The notes below the pieces were generated by a model. The model saw only the letters and a list, made by a program, of their open reading frames with translations. It was not told where the DNA came from and ran no database searches. From the NCBI GenBank assembly GCA_963693315.1, contig OY856188.1:147295724-147359723 (forward strand): a DNA stretch of 64,000 nucleotides, written 5' to 3'. The DNA comes from Diogma glabrata. Its lineage: Eukaryota; Arthropoda; Insecta; Diptera; Cylindrotomidae. Made by a program: the position numbers and the translations under genes. Positions 1 through 10,431 of the stretch are shown in pieces; position 1 is the stretch's first letter; each line of letters starts with the position of its first letter.

Positions 1-590
1 ACATAGTCCCGTAATTAGCTCCGACACATTTTTAAAGTGTTCTTTATTTCTAAAAATTGCATTTTAATTTAATAAAAAATTACTGTTGATATAAAATACA
101 AAATAAATTTGTTCAACAATTTCCTATTTCCGTGCTAAGAACGGAATTACGGACATTTCAAAAATATTATGAACGTAATTCCGTTCGTCGAAAACTCGCT
201 TGTTTTAATACATAAAATATACAAAATCATTATTCTATTAACGTTAATCGATTAATATAATCCTAATTGATCCACAAAAATGAATTTTTTACTAAAAATA
301 CATACCGATAAATTTTTATGGTCTTAAGAAAATGTTAAAAAAACCTCAACCTTTTCCATAAGAAAATTTTCTCAAACCGCAAATTTTCGTCGAGCGAATC
401 AAGGAATGATTTATGAATATAAAACCAAAAATGCCGGCAAGAAAATCAAAATAATTGGTTCTCAGCAATTCAGTGCGTGTATCATGATCTAAAATTTTTG
501 AAAAAAGCTTAAATTTATCTTATTTTAAAGCTTTTTATGGAATAGCACGGAATAATGTACTAGCCCGTAATATTGTACACTTACCTTATT
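1..590. other. AT-rich stretch, no gene recognised
   Basis: No coding sequence or known repeat was recognised. It contains several short copies of CCGTAATT/AATTCCG-like words (near 10, 140 and 175), and a related CCCGTAAT word near 568, just before composite-repeat copy 1. Confidence 0.4.
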
Positions 591-720
591 TCTGGTTTTT
601 TTTTTAAATTTTTGCGATATTTTTAGAAATTTGAAAAAAGTTTTAGTTTTTGATTTTGTAATGATTTTTGGATTGGTTTGAGAATTTTGGACAAAAATTT
701 TTTAATATTGATTTTGTTAT

Positions 721-727
<7 letters not shown>

Positions 728-754
<27 letters not shown>

Positions 755-1642
755 TGGAGGGCCTTGAGACTTACAGTTCAAGTAGCACTGCGACCTGAAG
801 GTCTATTGTGCTTACCCTGATTTTGTTATTAGTCAGTCGTCGTCTGTGCCGTTACTGGTTGTATTCTGTCATCCAAGTTGAGACTTTTAATAAAATTAAT
901 TAGCTCAATTGGAGTGACGTTTTGTGGTAATGGAAGTGTTAGTCTTCTATGACCAAGTTGGTTGTATCTGTGCCCAGAGAGTTCAGGACAGCTGCAGATG
1001 ACGTGTTCCATCGTTTCCGCGTCCGAGTAGCAGAATCTGCACCTGTCGGAAACAACAAGGCCTATTTTGTTAAGATGGTGGCTTAAAGGACCATGTCCAG
1101 TAACGCACCACGTTAAAATTCTTAGAGACTCTCTGTTTAAGTCGATTGTTTTTAAGGGTGAAACAGGGAGGTTACCTAGAAACTTCTTGGAGTGTACTAG
1201 TCCCTCTCTGCTTTTCCATAATTTAGCATTTTGTTCTTGTTCCATTGTTTGGATTGTGCTTTTGAGCGAACTCTTGGCCATTCCAAAGCATGGTTCCGGT
1301 CCAACAAATTTTTTATTGGCACCTTGCTTTGCTAAAGCGTCAGCGATAGCATTTCCTTGTATTCCTGTGTGGCTAGGAGCCCACACAAGTGTTACTGTGT
1401 TATTGCACGAGATTTTTAATAGATTTTGGTAGCATTCCCATACCAGTTTTGAATCAAAGCGCGTAGATTTTAGTGCCAAGAGTGCTGCTTGGCTGTCAGA
1501 GATAATATATATTTCAATATTTTGGTATTTTCTTTCAGCGCATAGCAAAGCGCAACTGCTAATGGCAAAAATTTCGGCTTGAAATATGGTTGTTGTGGTG
1601 CCTAAGGCAACCGTTTGTTTTGTTCTAGGACCAAACACTCCC
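728..1642 (-). mobile_element. 5'-truncated LINE 3' end (I/LOA-like, RNase H-bearing)
   Basis: The element is flanked by a 14-bp direct repeat, TTGTTATAGTTTTT, at 714-727 and 1643-1656. It has a 3' poly(A), read as poly-T at 723-752, on the minus strand, as expected for target-primed reverse transcription of a 5'-truncated LINE. About 915 bp remain, holding the RNase H region, a C-terminal zinc knuckle and a short 3' UTR. The target was the minisatellite tail of composite-repeat copy 1, whose sequence continues on both sides. Confidence 0.85.
829..1642 (-). pseudogene. C-terminal part of a LINE polyprotein: RNase H and CCHC finger
   Basis: The frame is open on the minus strand from the truncation point to a stop at 829. 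RNase H would degrade the RNA strand of the cDNA hybrid during retrotransposition. Visible RNase H parts are a Glu in the CAERK segment, the catalytic Asp in ISDSQAALLA, and the late SHTGIQGNAIADALAK block with His and Asp. The first catalytic Asp strand (the usual TDGS-like motif) was lost in the truncation, so this is a non-functional remnant. A C-terminal CRFC...HVICSCP motif resembles the zinc knuckle that follows RNase H in I/LOA/R1-type elements. Codons read through from flanking repeat above 1642 are not part of the gene. Assignment to a specific clade is uncertain. Confidence 0.8.
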
Positions 1643-2109
1643 TTGTTATAGTTTTTGCAATATTTTAAGAATTTTGGAAAAAGTTTGAATTTTTGATTTT
1701 GTAAAAATGTTTTTGAAATCAATTCAATCTGTTCAATCAATTCAATCAGGCCCCTATTTTGGAAATAATAAAATTAATTATTAGTATGAATGAAATGTTA
1801 TTGAACATGAAATTGGTTCTTTGATTTGGAAAAGTAGAAATTTTAGTAGTTTGCTGAGTGTAACATTTTTTTTCTAAATTATGTTAATTTATGCTCTTTT
1901 GTAATTTTACGGCAACGTATTGATGTTTTGTGTTAGTTTTGTAATAAAATTCTAAACAGAGATAAAATACTTGTTCTTTTACAAAGATTTTTGAAGTGAA
2001 AACTTCTTTAGCCGCGTTGTAAAATTTTATATGGAGTAAAATCTATATATTCGCATTATCAATTTTTAAATCAGCAAAATATTTTTAAATATGAAACACA
2101 TCCATCATT

Positions 2110-2182
2110 TCTTAACGTTTCAAATTGCGATGTAGATATAGCGCTCGACTGATCTTCTGTAGATCGTGAGTTCAATTCCTGG
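2110..2182 (+). other. tRNA-like sequence (pseudogene or SINE head)
   Basis: The segment contains TAGCGCTCGACTGATC, an anticodon-like stem-loop (TGATC/GATCG around TTCTGTA) and AGTTCAATTCC, close to a pol III B box. The T-stem does not pair properly and no acceptor stem is evident, so a functional tRNA is unlikely. It is followed by T-rich sequence. It could be the head of a tRNA-derived SINE. Confidence 0.35.
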
Positions 2183-2450
2183 ACTGTTACATTTTTTTAT
2201 TGTTTTTTTTTAATTTTTATTAAATACCATTAAAATTATTATTTTTTATTCATGAATTCATAAAAATAATAAAAATTTCTTTTTACGGATTTTAAAAAAT
2301 TGATCTATAATGCAGTTTTTTAAAGTTATATTGCTACTGTCTTTTGCAATTTGCATTCTGGTTATCATGCTAAATAAATATTAAACGTAGGAAAGATAGT
2401 ATAACCTGAAACAATTACATTTGTATATCAAAATTGTTGGTGTCCGCCCC

Positions 2451-2478
2451 GGGTGTCACCCGTTTTGGGGTGACACCC
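2451..2478. repeat. Perfect short hairpin GGGTGTCACCC/GGGTGACACCC
   Basis: Two 11-bp arms (2451-2461 and 2468-2478) are separated by GTTTTG. The word GGGTGACACCC recurs at 2924-2934. The two sites may mark the ends of a roughly 480-bp inverted-repeat element, but no clear target duplication was seen. Confidence 0.5.
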
Positions 2479-2579
2479 GACCGTAAAAAACAAACCATCA
2501 GAATTTTTTCAACGTTAAATCACTTAGAAACCATTTTAACCAGGTTATCCATATAATTTTAATTTATAAATTGTGATAA

Positions 2580-2625
2580 CTTATAAATGTGTCCTATAAA
2601 TGTGTCCTATAAATGTGTTATTGGT
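2580..2625. repeat. Short tandem repeat (TCCTATAAATGTG-type, 3 copies)
   Basis: Three successive copies of a 13-bp unit containing ATAAATGTGTCC are visible. Confidence 0.6.
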
Positions 2626-3289
2626 TTCAGAAGAATCTATTCTACTTTTTAAAATTTTTGAGTTATTACGTAAAATAAAATTTTAACAATATGTGTGTAT
2701 TTCTTTTTTTTTTAATAGAATCAACATGTTGAGCATTGAATAACATCACCACAATTACTCAATAGCTTTGAATATTCCTATAGATACCATATTGACCGTT
2801 TTTTACGGTATATTATTCAGTATGCAAGAATGATTCTTTAACGACCAGGTCTGAAAACACATATGCTGAATAATGTATAGGAAAAATTGGTTTACGTCGA
2901 TAATGTGGCACCCTTTGTCGATAGGGTGACACCCTTGAGCTACAATGTCTCTATTCCAAAATTATTTCTAAAATTTCAGCTTAACTTTACTACCTAATAC
3001 ATATATGTTTTACATTTCAAACAAATTAATTGCAAACACCTAAGGAAACTAATAAACAATCAAATCACCGTGTTTGTAAATGATCTCAAAATATTTTTTT
3101 TTTCCTTTATCTTGAAACTCAAGGAATAAATTGGAATAGATCGTTTTTCAATGGACACAAAAATAATTACTGTGGAATAAAATGGCAGTTGTGCAATTAC
3201 TGCAGTTTTGCTAATTTTTATAGGTAGATACATACTCATACTGTTTGTTTTCAGTTTCATATATTTATATATTTGAATTAAATGAAAGT

Positions 3290-3807
3290 TTATCATTTAA
3301 AATTACATTGTTGGGTTTTAAATCCCTTGTAAATTTCAAACTCATCAAGTGATTTTTTAGAGATCCTTGGCTACATAAATGTAAAGTCTTCAAATTTTTT
3401 TTAAAAAGTGAGCTATTGTGTAGCTATTGGTGTAGCTATTGTTATTAACTATGTAAATGGTTTGCAAAAATAGACTTTAAATTTTGTTTATTTTTCTTCT
3501 TAGGAAGGTATTCCTTAAATCAGTCTTTAAAACATTTTCCGGTTTTCCCGATGTAAAATTTTTCACAAAAATTACATTTAATTTTGTAAATTATTGAGCA
3601 TGATTCTAATTGGATATTTAATTTTGGTTTCAATTCTTTATATAAAATATCTTTTAGGACTTTATACTCATATTTTTTAAAATAGTTCCTTATAATTTTA
3701 GATATATGATTTGTATATTCCATTTTATCAAATATTATATAAAATAAGTTGTTACAAGGAAATTTAAATAAATTAATTTTCTTGGCGGTGTATTTAGTCG
3801 TTAACAC
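3290..3807 (-). pseudogene. Penelope-like element fragment (GIY-YIG region)
   Basis: Minus-strand reading gives a segment ending IYKIKCNFCEKFYIGKTGK. This is the start of a GIY-YIG endonuclease as found after the reverse transcriptase of Penelope-like elements, which nicks target DNA for cDNA priming. After a stop at about 3520 the same strand still reads as a degraded continuation in shifted frames, including FANHLHS and DLKPNNVILNDKLSF, which resemble the C-terminal part of such proteins. The reverse transcriptase domain is absent. The sequence is clearly different from the Penelope copy at 55802-56442, so it probably represents a second lineage. Confidence 0.6.
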
Positions 3808-3944
3808 AGTGTACTTATTATGAACTAGACATATATGTATCCTACAAATATATTTAGAATTAATGCTTTACTGATACCTACTATAATTAAAAATATTTTT
3901 TTAGATTTCGTTTAGCAAATATCCCAAAAAATAAATATGCCACG

Positions 3945-4531
3945 AGGAGTTCACACTTCTTAAAGAAAAAGTGGGTTCCAGCAGAGAAAGACCAAACAGG
4001 CTAAAATAGATGGAGTTCAGAGCATATCAGGATCCATCTATAAATATGTTACAAAACCCGATGATATCCAAGGTTCATCAAAAGAAACTGATTCTTACGT
4101 TGATGCAACGAATGTTTCAGAGAATATTGGCTCATCTTCGAAAGTAACAGCGACAATACAGAATTAATAATGATAACCTATGATGATGACGAATTAGAAC
4201 GAAATACTAGGGATATGACAGGGATAATGCTGCTAATGCTTCTACTATTGAAGACTGTATTTGCATGGGTGAATCACTTCAGGACTTAAGAGATGTATCA
4301 CATTGGAATATACTCGTCTCTGATAATGTTCGCATTGAAATCATAAAAAAAGGAAGCGAACATTTTCAAAATAGAGAAGGGTCGTTTGTTACTGTATCTA
4401 GACACGGGTTAGACATAAAAGGTGATGTTCGTCATCTTTCTAAAGAATGGTATTATAAAGTGATGCCTTATCTATGTTCTCCGGTGAGTTGGGCGAGCGA
4501 TACAATCCAAAGACAAACAGAGTTTAATTAA
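3945..4531 (+). pseudogene. Degraded hAT transposase N-terminus (ZMYM/TTF-type)
   Basis: Two plus-strand pieces together resemble the N-terminus of hAT-like transposases related to zinc-finger MYM-type proteins. The first, from about 3965, reads KSGFQQRKTKQAKID followed by a SGSIYKYV block, the usual basic start followed by an SGSLLKF-like segment. The second, 4265-4531, reads HWNILVSDNVRIEIIKKG and then DVRHLSKEWYYKVMP, like the D-x-x-W ... I-KKG ... R-FS---FYR-LPNGE start of the zinc-finger region. The pieces are in different frames with a stop between them, and no catalytic DDE region follows. It abuts a minus-strand Jockey fragment at about 4540. Confidence 0.5.
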
Positions 4532-4541
4532 AGCATGTAAT

Positions 4542-4829
4542 CTAAAAGGAAACCATATTTTGAAATTTTGAATTCAATTCAAAACTATTTATTCTCACAT
4601 ATGGTACAGAATTTCTAGTAAACGCACAAACACCATGCTTCAAGTAGAATTCAAGCTCATAGTTAGGACAAATATATTTAGTTTTGTCTAACGATACAGC
4701 TCTCGCGCTGATAATCGTTTCCGTTAAAAAAAGAATATCAGGCTTAAGATTCTCAAGATAGAGGTGCACTGCATTTAGATTGACGTTCAATCCTCTTATA
4801 TTATCAAAATTGATAGACAAGTTCGCCAT
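4542..4829 (-). pseudogene. Jockey-type LINE endonuclease N-terminus
   Basis: The 95-residue minus-strand frame starts MANLSINFDNIRGLN and contains KPDILFLTET, the first conserved block of the APE-like endonuclease that nicks target DNA for Jockey elements. The catalytic Glu of the LTET motif is present. Later blocks (GDFN, SDH) are missing because the frame ends where the hAT remnant begins. Keeping the 5' end and losing the 3' end is the reverse of normal LINE truncation, so a later deletion or insertion is likely. The upstream sequence to about 4990 is probably its 5' leader. Confidence 0.7.
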
Positions 4830-4989
4830 TTTAAATTACAGTTAAATCTCAAAATAAATCTGAAAACAATCCTCAAAATAAATTCCAACAAACAACCAAA
4901 AAATAGATCAAAATTGATATCTAAATTGACAATTTTAACAGCTGGATAACTTGATACTAAGTCTAAGTTTAACTGTCAAAATCGTCAAT

Positions 4990-5920
4990 CTAAACAAAGG
5001 ATAATTAATTAATGGTTCAAAGACATGCACAACGGTTCAACAAATCAACAACAAATAAAAATAAACAATTGTTGTATCTTACCGTCTACGAATATTTCGA
5101 ATTGTTTATTATATTATGTTTACAATAAACAATTCAAATTTAACAGATTATGTATAATAATTATACACTAAATTCTTAATATGTGAATAACAATTAAATA
5201 TATTAAGAAGCTTATCTTATTTTTATTTTCCTGAATTTCCTGAATCTAGGGATCTAAATTTTTGTTGATGTTTTTGTTGTTAAATCTAGTTCATCAATTA
5301 ATTTTTCAAATTGATTATTTTCCTTACCTAAAATTAAAAAAGATAAGTAGTGATAATTAGTATTATTAAATAAATATAAAAGAAATATAAATGAATAAAT
5401 GATGTTTATTTATTATTATTATTTTTTGAAAAAATTGTTGATCGAAAAATACACAGCCGTTCTATTTGACAGCTAGCCTACTTTTTGAATAAATAACGAT
5501 TAATAAAAAATAATTAATTAATTAATAATTAATTAATTTATAATTAATTAATTAAGAAATAATAATTAATACATAAATAACGAATAATAAATACCTAGAG
5601 AAAGTCTTTCTATTTCAAATCAACCATATTGTCTGAATATCGCCAAAATTTATAAATTTTAGTGCAGTGGAAAATTCAGTTAAAAGTTAACAAGTAAAAG
5701 CAAAATACTCAAATTTTTGCGCATTTATTTTTTGTGTATAAACTGTTAAAAAATTAAAATTTAGGAAAGTAGACTTCATTTTGACACCTTTAACAACTTG
5801 TAGACAAAAACATAGATATGGCAAATTGATATCGTAGTTCGTAGCACATAGACAAACAACATAATATAGTAAAAGTATTTGTAATTTTAATATTTTTTAA
5901 GAAATTTTAATTTAATATAA
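4990..5920. other. AT-rich DNA, nothing recognised
   Basis: No supported gene. It holds simple AATT/TTAATTAA-rich palindromic sequence around 5508-5560. Confidence 0.4.
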
Positions 5921-7095
5921 AGAGGCTGAAATCTCAAGCTCTGAGATTTCAAGACTTCGGCTGGGTTAAGGATTTTGATATAGTTTTCGGTAAAAAACTT
6001 TTATGAGGACATTGTTTTTAGTTTTGTGCAGCGATGTATATCAACATAAAACTCTTTGTTAAAGTACATGTATTTTTTAATCTCTGTTTAGAAATTTATT
6101 ACAAAACAAACACGAAACAACAATACGTTGTCGGAAAATTATAACAGATCATAAATAAACATTATTTAGTGATATGATACTGAATATGATACATTTACCA
6201 AACTACTCAAAAACCTCTCCATTTAAATTTTCGAGAAAATATTTTAAAATCCAAAATTCATATTTCTTTGAAAATTCCAAAAATATTCTAAAAAATAAAT
6301 AAAACCAAAAATTCAAAGTTTTTCCAAAATTCTAAAAATATTGCAAAAATTACAACAAAATCGAAAATTGAAACTTTTTTCAAGATTCCAAAAGTTATAA
6401 TAAAATCAAAAATTTAAATTTTTTCAAAATTCTAAAACTATTGCAAAAATTATTACAAAATCCAAGATTGAATTTTTTCAAAATTCTAAAAATACATATT
6501 TCAAAAATTATAACAAAATCAAACATTGAAACTTTTTCCAATATTCTTAAAATATTGTAAAAATTATAACAAAATCTAAAATACAAACGTTTTTCAAAAT
6601 TCTAAGGTTATACAAAATCCAAAATTGAAACTTTTTCCAAAATTCTAAAAGTATTGCAAAAATTATAACAAAATCAAATATACAAACTTTATTCAAAATT
6701 CTAAAAATATTCCAAAAATTAGTACAAAATCAAAAATTGGAATTTTTTTCAAAATTCCAAAATATTTAAAAATTCCAAATTCAAAAAACTTTTCCAAAAA
6801 TACTTAAAATATCGCAAAAATTATAACAAAATCAATAATACAAACTTTTTGCAAAATTCCAAAAATTAATACAAAATCAATTAATTCAAAACTCTAAAAA
6901 TATTTCGAAAATTCTTACAAAATCAAAAATTAGGAACATTTTTTCAAATTCAAAAATATTCCAAAAATTATTACAAAATAAAAAATTTACTTTTTCCAAA
7001 TCAAAAATTCAAAAAATCTTTTTTCAAAATTCTAAAATTATCGAAAAAATTACATATAACAAAATCAAAAATACAAAAATTTAAACTTTTTCAAC
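5921..7095 (+). repeat. Composite repeat, copy 2 (hairpin head plus minisatellite tail)
   Basis: The head begins GGCTGAAATCTC and contains a hairpin (TGAAATCTCA/TGAGATTTCA), then a unique stretch of about 200 bp that is shared with copy 3 at 35402. From about 6225 it becomes about 850 bp of degenerate tandem units of about 60 bp carrying AAATATTGCAAAAATT, ATAACAAAATC and AACTTTTTCC words. No protein is encoded. A Jockey A 3' fragment lies just downstream. Confidence 0.75.
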
Positions 7096-7116
7096 CTCTA
7101 ATAATTTCCAAAGAAT

Positions 7117-7371
7117 TTTTTTTTTAATAAAAAGTGTTGTTATAGAAATTACAATTTGTGTCACAACAACACATATATACCTTTTAAGGTCTAGGTTCTA
7201 CAACAACATGCGTTCTGAGGTGTTGGCGCACGCTTTTTCTAAACTTTTGTGAATTGAACGTCCCCCAGACTATTGATTCGTGCATAGCATTCCATTTATG
7301 CTGTCTACGGACAAAGAGGATTTCTTTCGACAGTTCGACTGTTTGCACAAACCGATTGACGAGTAAAACGA
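7117..7371 (-). mobile_element. Jockey A 3' fragment
   Basis: Minus-strand 3' end of the local Jockey A family. It has poly-T, then the shared tail AATAAAAAGTGTTGT and GTGTCACAACAACACAT, and coding sequence matching the C-terminal end of copies A1 and A2. Homology stops at the AAAACGAG word near 7371, giving a 5'-truncated fragment of about 255 bp. Confidence 0.8.
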
Positions 7372-7654
7372 GTTTTATAGCTTAAAAATAAAGTTTTAAT
7401 TTAATAATTGTTAACCATACGTGTGTTGAAAAAAAACAGTTACTAACGAATAAAAGTGTCAATACAAAAAAAAAATGAAATAAAATAATCATTTTACACA
7501 TAAATTCATAAAACAAAACTTAAAACTAAAGTGGTTAAATTGAAATTAAATAAAAAGTTCTTCAATATTTTATGAACAAAGTTTAAGTGTTTTATTTAAA
7601 TCAACCTAACCCCAGGTATAACAATGTATCGTTGGTACAATTAAAAGTATCAGA

Positions 7655-7873
7655 ACCTTAGGTGGATCACATCATAATTTGATTTCCACACATTTAAATT
7701 TACAAGTTCTTAAGCCGTTTAAAACTAATCCTGGTCTTGTTTGGGATTATAAAGCTGCAGATTGGCACGGACTTAGAGATATCTTTAATTCAAAAATTTC
7801 TGCTTCCAATTTTTTAGAAATAATACACCTGGAGATGCGCAAGTTTATTCGAATTGATCGTTCCGAAGGCTGA
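7655..7873 (+). pseudogene. LINE C: endonuclease end and linker
   Basis: The reading TLGGSHHNLIS corresponds to the final block of Jockey endonucleases, normally G-x-SDH. Here the catalytic Asp is replaced by His, which should abolish cleavage. It continues into VWDYKAADWHGLRDIF, the conserved tryptophan/aspartate linker block that precedes the reverse transcriptase in this family. The frame ends at 7873, and the sequence up to MITE1 is not recognisable as coding. Confidence 0.65.
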
Positions 7874-7879
7874 TCTATG

Positions 7880-8622
7880 AGTTTCGAGTAAATATAAAGA
7901 AGTAATAAAATTTAAAAAACTCTTTTTTCTATTTTGCGTCTAAAATAAAGTCATTTCGATACCCAAATGCGTATCGAAATGGTCTTCATTACGATACGCA
8001 AAGTTTTGTCTTTCAAGGTTGGTCACATTTGTCAGACAATCGTCAGTGACCATTAAAACGAATAATTATGTAAATAAAATTAATAAGAATATCTAAATTG
8101 GTGTTAAATATTTTAATTAATTAAAATAATTAGTAATAATAACAAAATTTCAAATTGACTATTTTTTAATAAAATACACATTTTTTAAAATTTCAAGACA
8201 AAAAAATGCAAAATAGAAAAAATAGTATAAAAAACTCGTTTCATAAGACGTTTTATCGCACTTATCTTTTAGAAAACGACCCGCGCGATTATGAAACTAG
8301 TTTCTTAATATGCTATTTTCTATGCGAAAAGTAAACTCACTCACTTTTGAATGTTTTGTTGTCGATTTATAACTTTATAATTTATAGTAAATATCGATTA
8401 TATATTAGTATCATAGAAAATATTGCATTTCCTACGCGAGATAAAAACGTTTTTCGTTCGTAAACATGTCTCACTCGACGCTAGCGCGTCTCGTGAACAA
8501 ATGTTTACTCACAAAAAAAAAAATGTTTTCATCTCTTGTAGGAAAATATACTATTCTAAAGTATAACCTAAATAAAACTGATGAAAACCGAATAGAAAAA
8601 AATATATTATGTAAAAAACTAA
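7880..8622. other. Unassigned sequence between LINE C linker and MITE1
   Basis: No gene is supported. There is a small inverted repeat around 7958-7980 (ATTTCGATAC...GTATCGAAAT) and a related GATACGCAAAG word near 7995. It may contain a further unrecognised insertion in LINE C. Confidence 0.35.
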
Positions 8623-9021
8623 TAGTCCCTGGGCCGGCGCCGATTTCATGTGATGATTACCACATATTTTATAATTCGTGAGGCGCCTGTCCTTGACGAG
8701 CCCAAAAACATTTGTTCTGCGATTTTTCTCAAATCGGCCGCTTTTGCGTTCGGCAAGCTCCGAAAAAGGCCGATTGCTCGGGATCTTGTAAAATTTTTTT
8801 TTAGCTGTTGGTGTTGGAAATTCGATTTAGAACACGAGGGTCCACCTGGTCCAACAAAAATTTGTCTGCTATTGTCTTTTTTTTTTATTAATTAGTTAGG
8901 CATGTTTAGCATACTAAATATGAAATATTCATTATTCAGACTCTTTGAATATGATAAGATACCATGTCAACTATAAAGGAAGGAGATGAAGAAAAAAGAA
9001 GGAATGAGGATTTAGGGATAA

Positions 9022-9462
9022 CTATACTAATTGTTTTAAATGACGATGGACATTTTCTTTAAATGCCTGAGGGGAAAATTCATCGGAAAATATAGAGGAG
9101 GACATTGAGTTCCACAATTTGGCCACTCTATTAAAATCGTCGTTCTGGAAGGACACAGTTCTACAACGATGTATTTGTACCGCAAACGGATGGGATAACT
9201 CGGCAGCTCTTGTTTGTCGATTGTACAATTCACCCACATTTCTTCTGTGCTGGAGTGAATCAAGCTCGTCCGTTAGTTCGGCATTACCAATCAACCGTAT
9301 TGCTTTTCTCTGTACAGAGTCTAGACATTTTATTGTTGACTGACAAGCACCTCCCCTAACATGAAAGCAGTATTCCATACATGGACGAATAAAGGACTTA
9401 AAGATTAGCAAAATTTGATCAGGATTGAAATATTTTTTACGCACAAACGAATCGTAAAACAC
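9022..9462 (-). pseudogene. LINE B C-terminal domain
   Basis: The open minus-strand frame contains FIRPCMEYCFHVRG, CLDSVQRKAIRLIGN, LDSLQHRR and HRCRTVSFQNDDFNRVAKLWN, and aligns by eye with the end of the intact A2 ORF. This region follows the reverse transcriptase and is of unknown biochemical function. It is cut at its N-terminal side by the MITE at 9474. Confidence 0.75.
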
Positions 9463-9473
9463 ATTTTACATCC

Positions 9474-9870
9474 TAGTTATCGTGGCTAAAAGTTGAACTT
9501 TACATCCGTAAAATAAAATCCCGTTGCTATATGAAATATTAATATATTTTTCTACTTTACCGCCCGTAAAATAATCGCCCGTAAAATATTCATAAAATTA
9601 GAACAAACAAATAAATTATTGTATGAAGTTTATAGAGAAAATCATGCCATGTTTACCATAATTTTCAAAATGTCTAGCGAGCTTAAAAAATTCAAAAATT
9701 GATTTATACTTGAATAAAGTTGTGCAGTTGTGCGTAAAACGTTGTACATACACTCAGGCTGAAAGGAAGATTACGCCCTTGGTTCAATAAAAGCCCTTGC
9801 TGCGCGTCGGGCTTCGATATGAACCGCTGGCGTAATCTTCTACTTTCAGCCCTCGATATGTAAATAACTA
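9474..9870. mobile_element. Small hAT-like MITE with internal hairpin
   Basis: The ends are TAGTTAT and ATAACTA. Flanks are TTACATCC (9466-9473) and TTACATCA (9871-9878), an 8-bp target duplication with one mismatch, which suggests a hAT-type origin. Removing it rejoins two parts of LINE B. It contains repeated CCGTAAAATA words and the hairpin at 9757-9851. It has no coding capacity. Confidence 0.6.
9757..9851. repeat. 95-nt multi-stem hairpin
   Basis: Four nested stems can be read: GGCTGAAAG with CTTTCAGCC, AAGATTACGCC with GGCGTAATCTT, GGTTCA with TGAACC, and GCCC with GGGC. They are separated by small internal loops and capped by TTGCTGCGCGTC. The shape resembles a pre-miRNA or MITE-derived hairpin, and it is much richer in GC than its surroundings. 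Confidence 0.6.
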
Positions 9871-9874
9871 TTAC

Positions 9875-10045
9875 ATCAACTCAAGAATCCTAATTTTTGC
9901 ATTGCAGATTTAGTAAGGTTGAACACATGTTTATTCCATTTCAGGTTATTTTGAATATCCACTCCAAGAAGTCTAACTGATTCAACCCCACGCAATTTTA
10001 AAAATGGCGCTTGAGCAAGACGTACGTTCTTGTTGTGGAATTGAA
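9875..10045 (-). pseudogene. LINE B segment after the reverse transcriptase
   Basis: The minus strand reads VRLAQAPFLKLRGVESVRLLGVDIQ and then LKWNKHVFNLTKSAMQKLGF. This matches the ESIRLLGVTISNDLLWNDHI and KSASRKLGLL segment of copy A2. It is stranded between the small MITE and the CR1-like LINE, and it links 9022-9462 to the reverse transcriptase remnant at 17650. Confidence 0.7.
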
Positions 10046-10431
10046 TTTTTAATATAACTTCTCAATTAGTGATTCTAAATTATTAAAAAAGGTCTGTAGT
10101 TTATAAAACAATACAAGTAACAATAATTCAATATTTTCGTCAAGTGATACAATCCACATTCGCAAAATTGGGGAAAAAAATAAAGTGCATATATAATATT
10201 GATCTTCCATTTTCTTTTCGGCATCATTACGAATTTCAAGTTAAACTCTATAGTATATAATTATAATTTCATTCTTGGAATACAGAAAGTAGTTAACAAG
10301 TGATTTTTTTTTTTCAATTTAAAGTGCTAGATATAATCTCAGTGCCCTGAAAAATAATACTATAATGCTTATATCAAGCTGCAAAAAAAATTAAAATTAA
10401 TCATTGCGTATTCGATTCGTAGAGTTCAAAG

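Larger units (their letters stand above)
590..1990 (-). repeat. Composite repeat, copy 1 (head plus minisatellite tail)
   Basis: On the minus strand this matches the repeats at 5921-7095 and 35402-36235. The head portion (about 1890-1985) contains the ACGTTGCCG-type segment and an ACAGAGATAAAATACTTG block that are also found in the other copies. The tail (about 590-727 and 1643-1740) is a run of degenerate units built from AAATTTTTGCAATATTTTTAGAATTTTGG-like words. The outermost hairpin head seen in the other copies is missing here. An RNase H LINE fragment has inserted in the tail. Confidence 0.6.

Noticed and set aside
1067..1432. 121-codon plus-strand frame
   Set aside because: It is antisense to the RNase H LINE frame, which carries clear motifs.
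2110..2182. Functional tRNA gene
   Set aside because: The T-stem and acceptor stem do not pair, and position 37 of the apparent anticodon loop is T.
6225..7095. Regularly spaced repeats resembling a CRISPR array
   Set aside because: The units are degenerate and continuous, without unique spacers of constant size, and lie in a eukaryotic repeat.
8466..8895. Frames at and before the left arm of MITE1 (also 20315-20537, 22631-23193)
   Set aside because: Those in the MITE arms are palindrome by-products. The one at 8466-8681 crosses the MITE boundary and has no recognisable motif.
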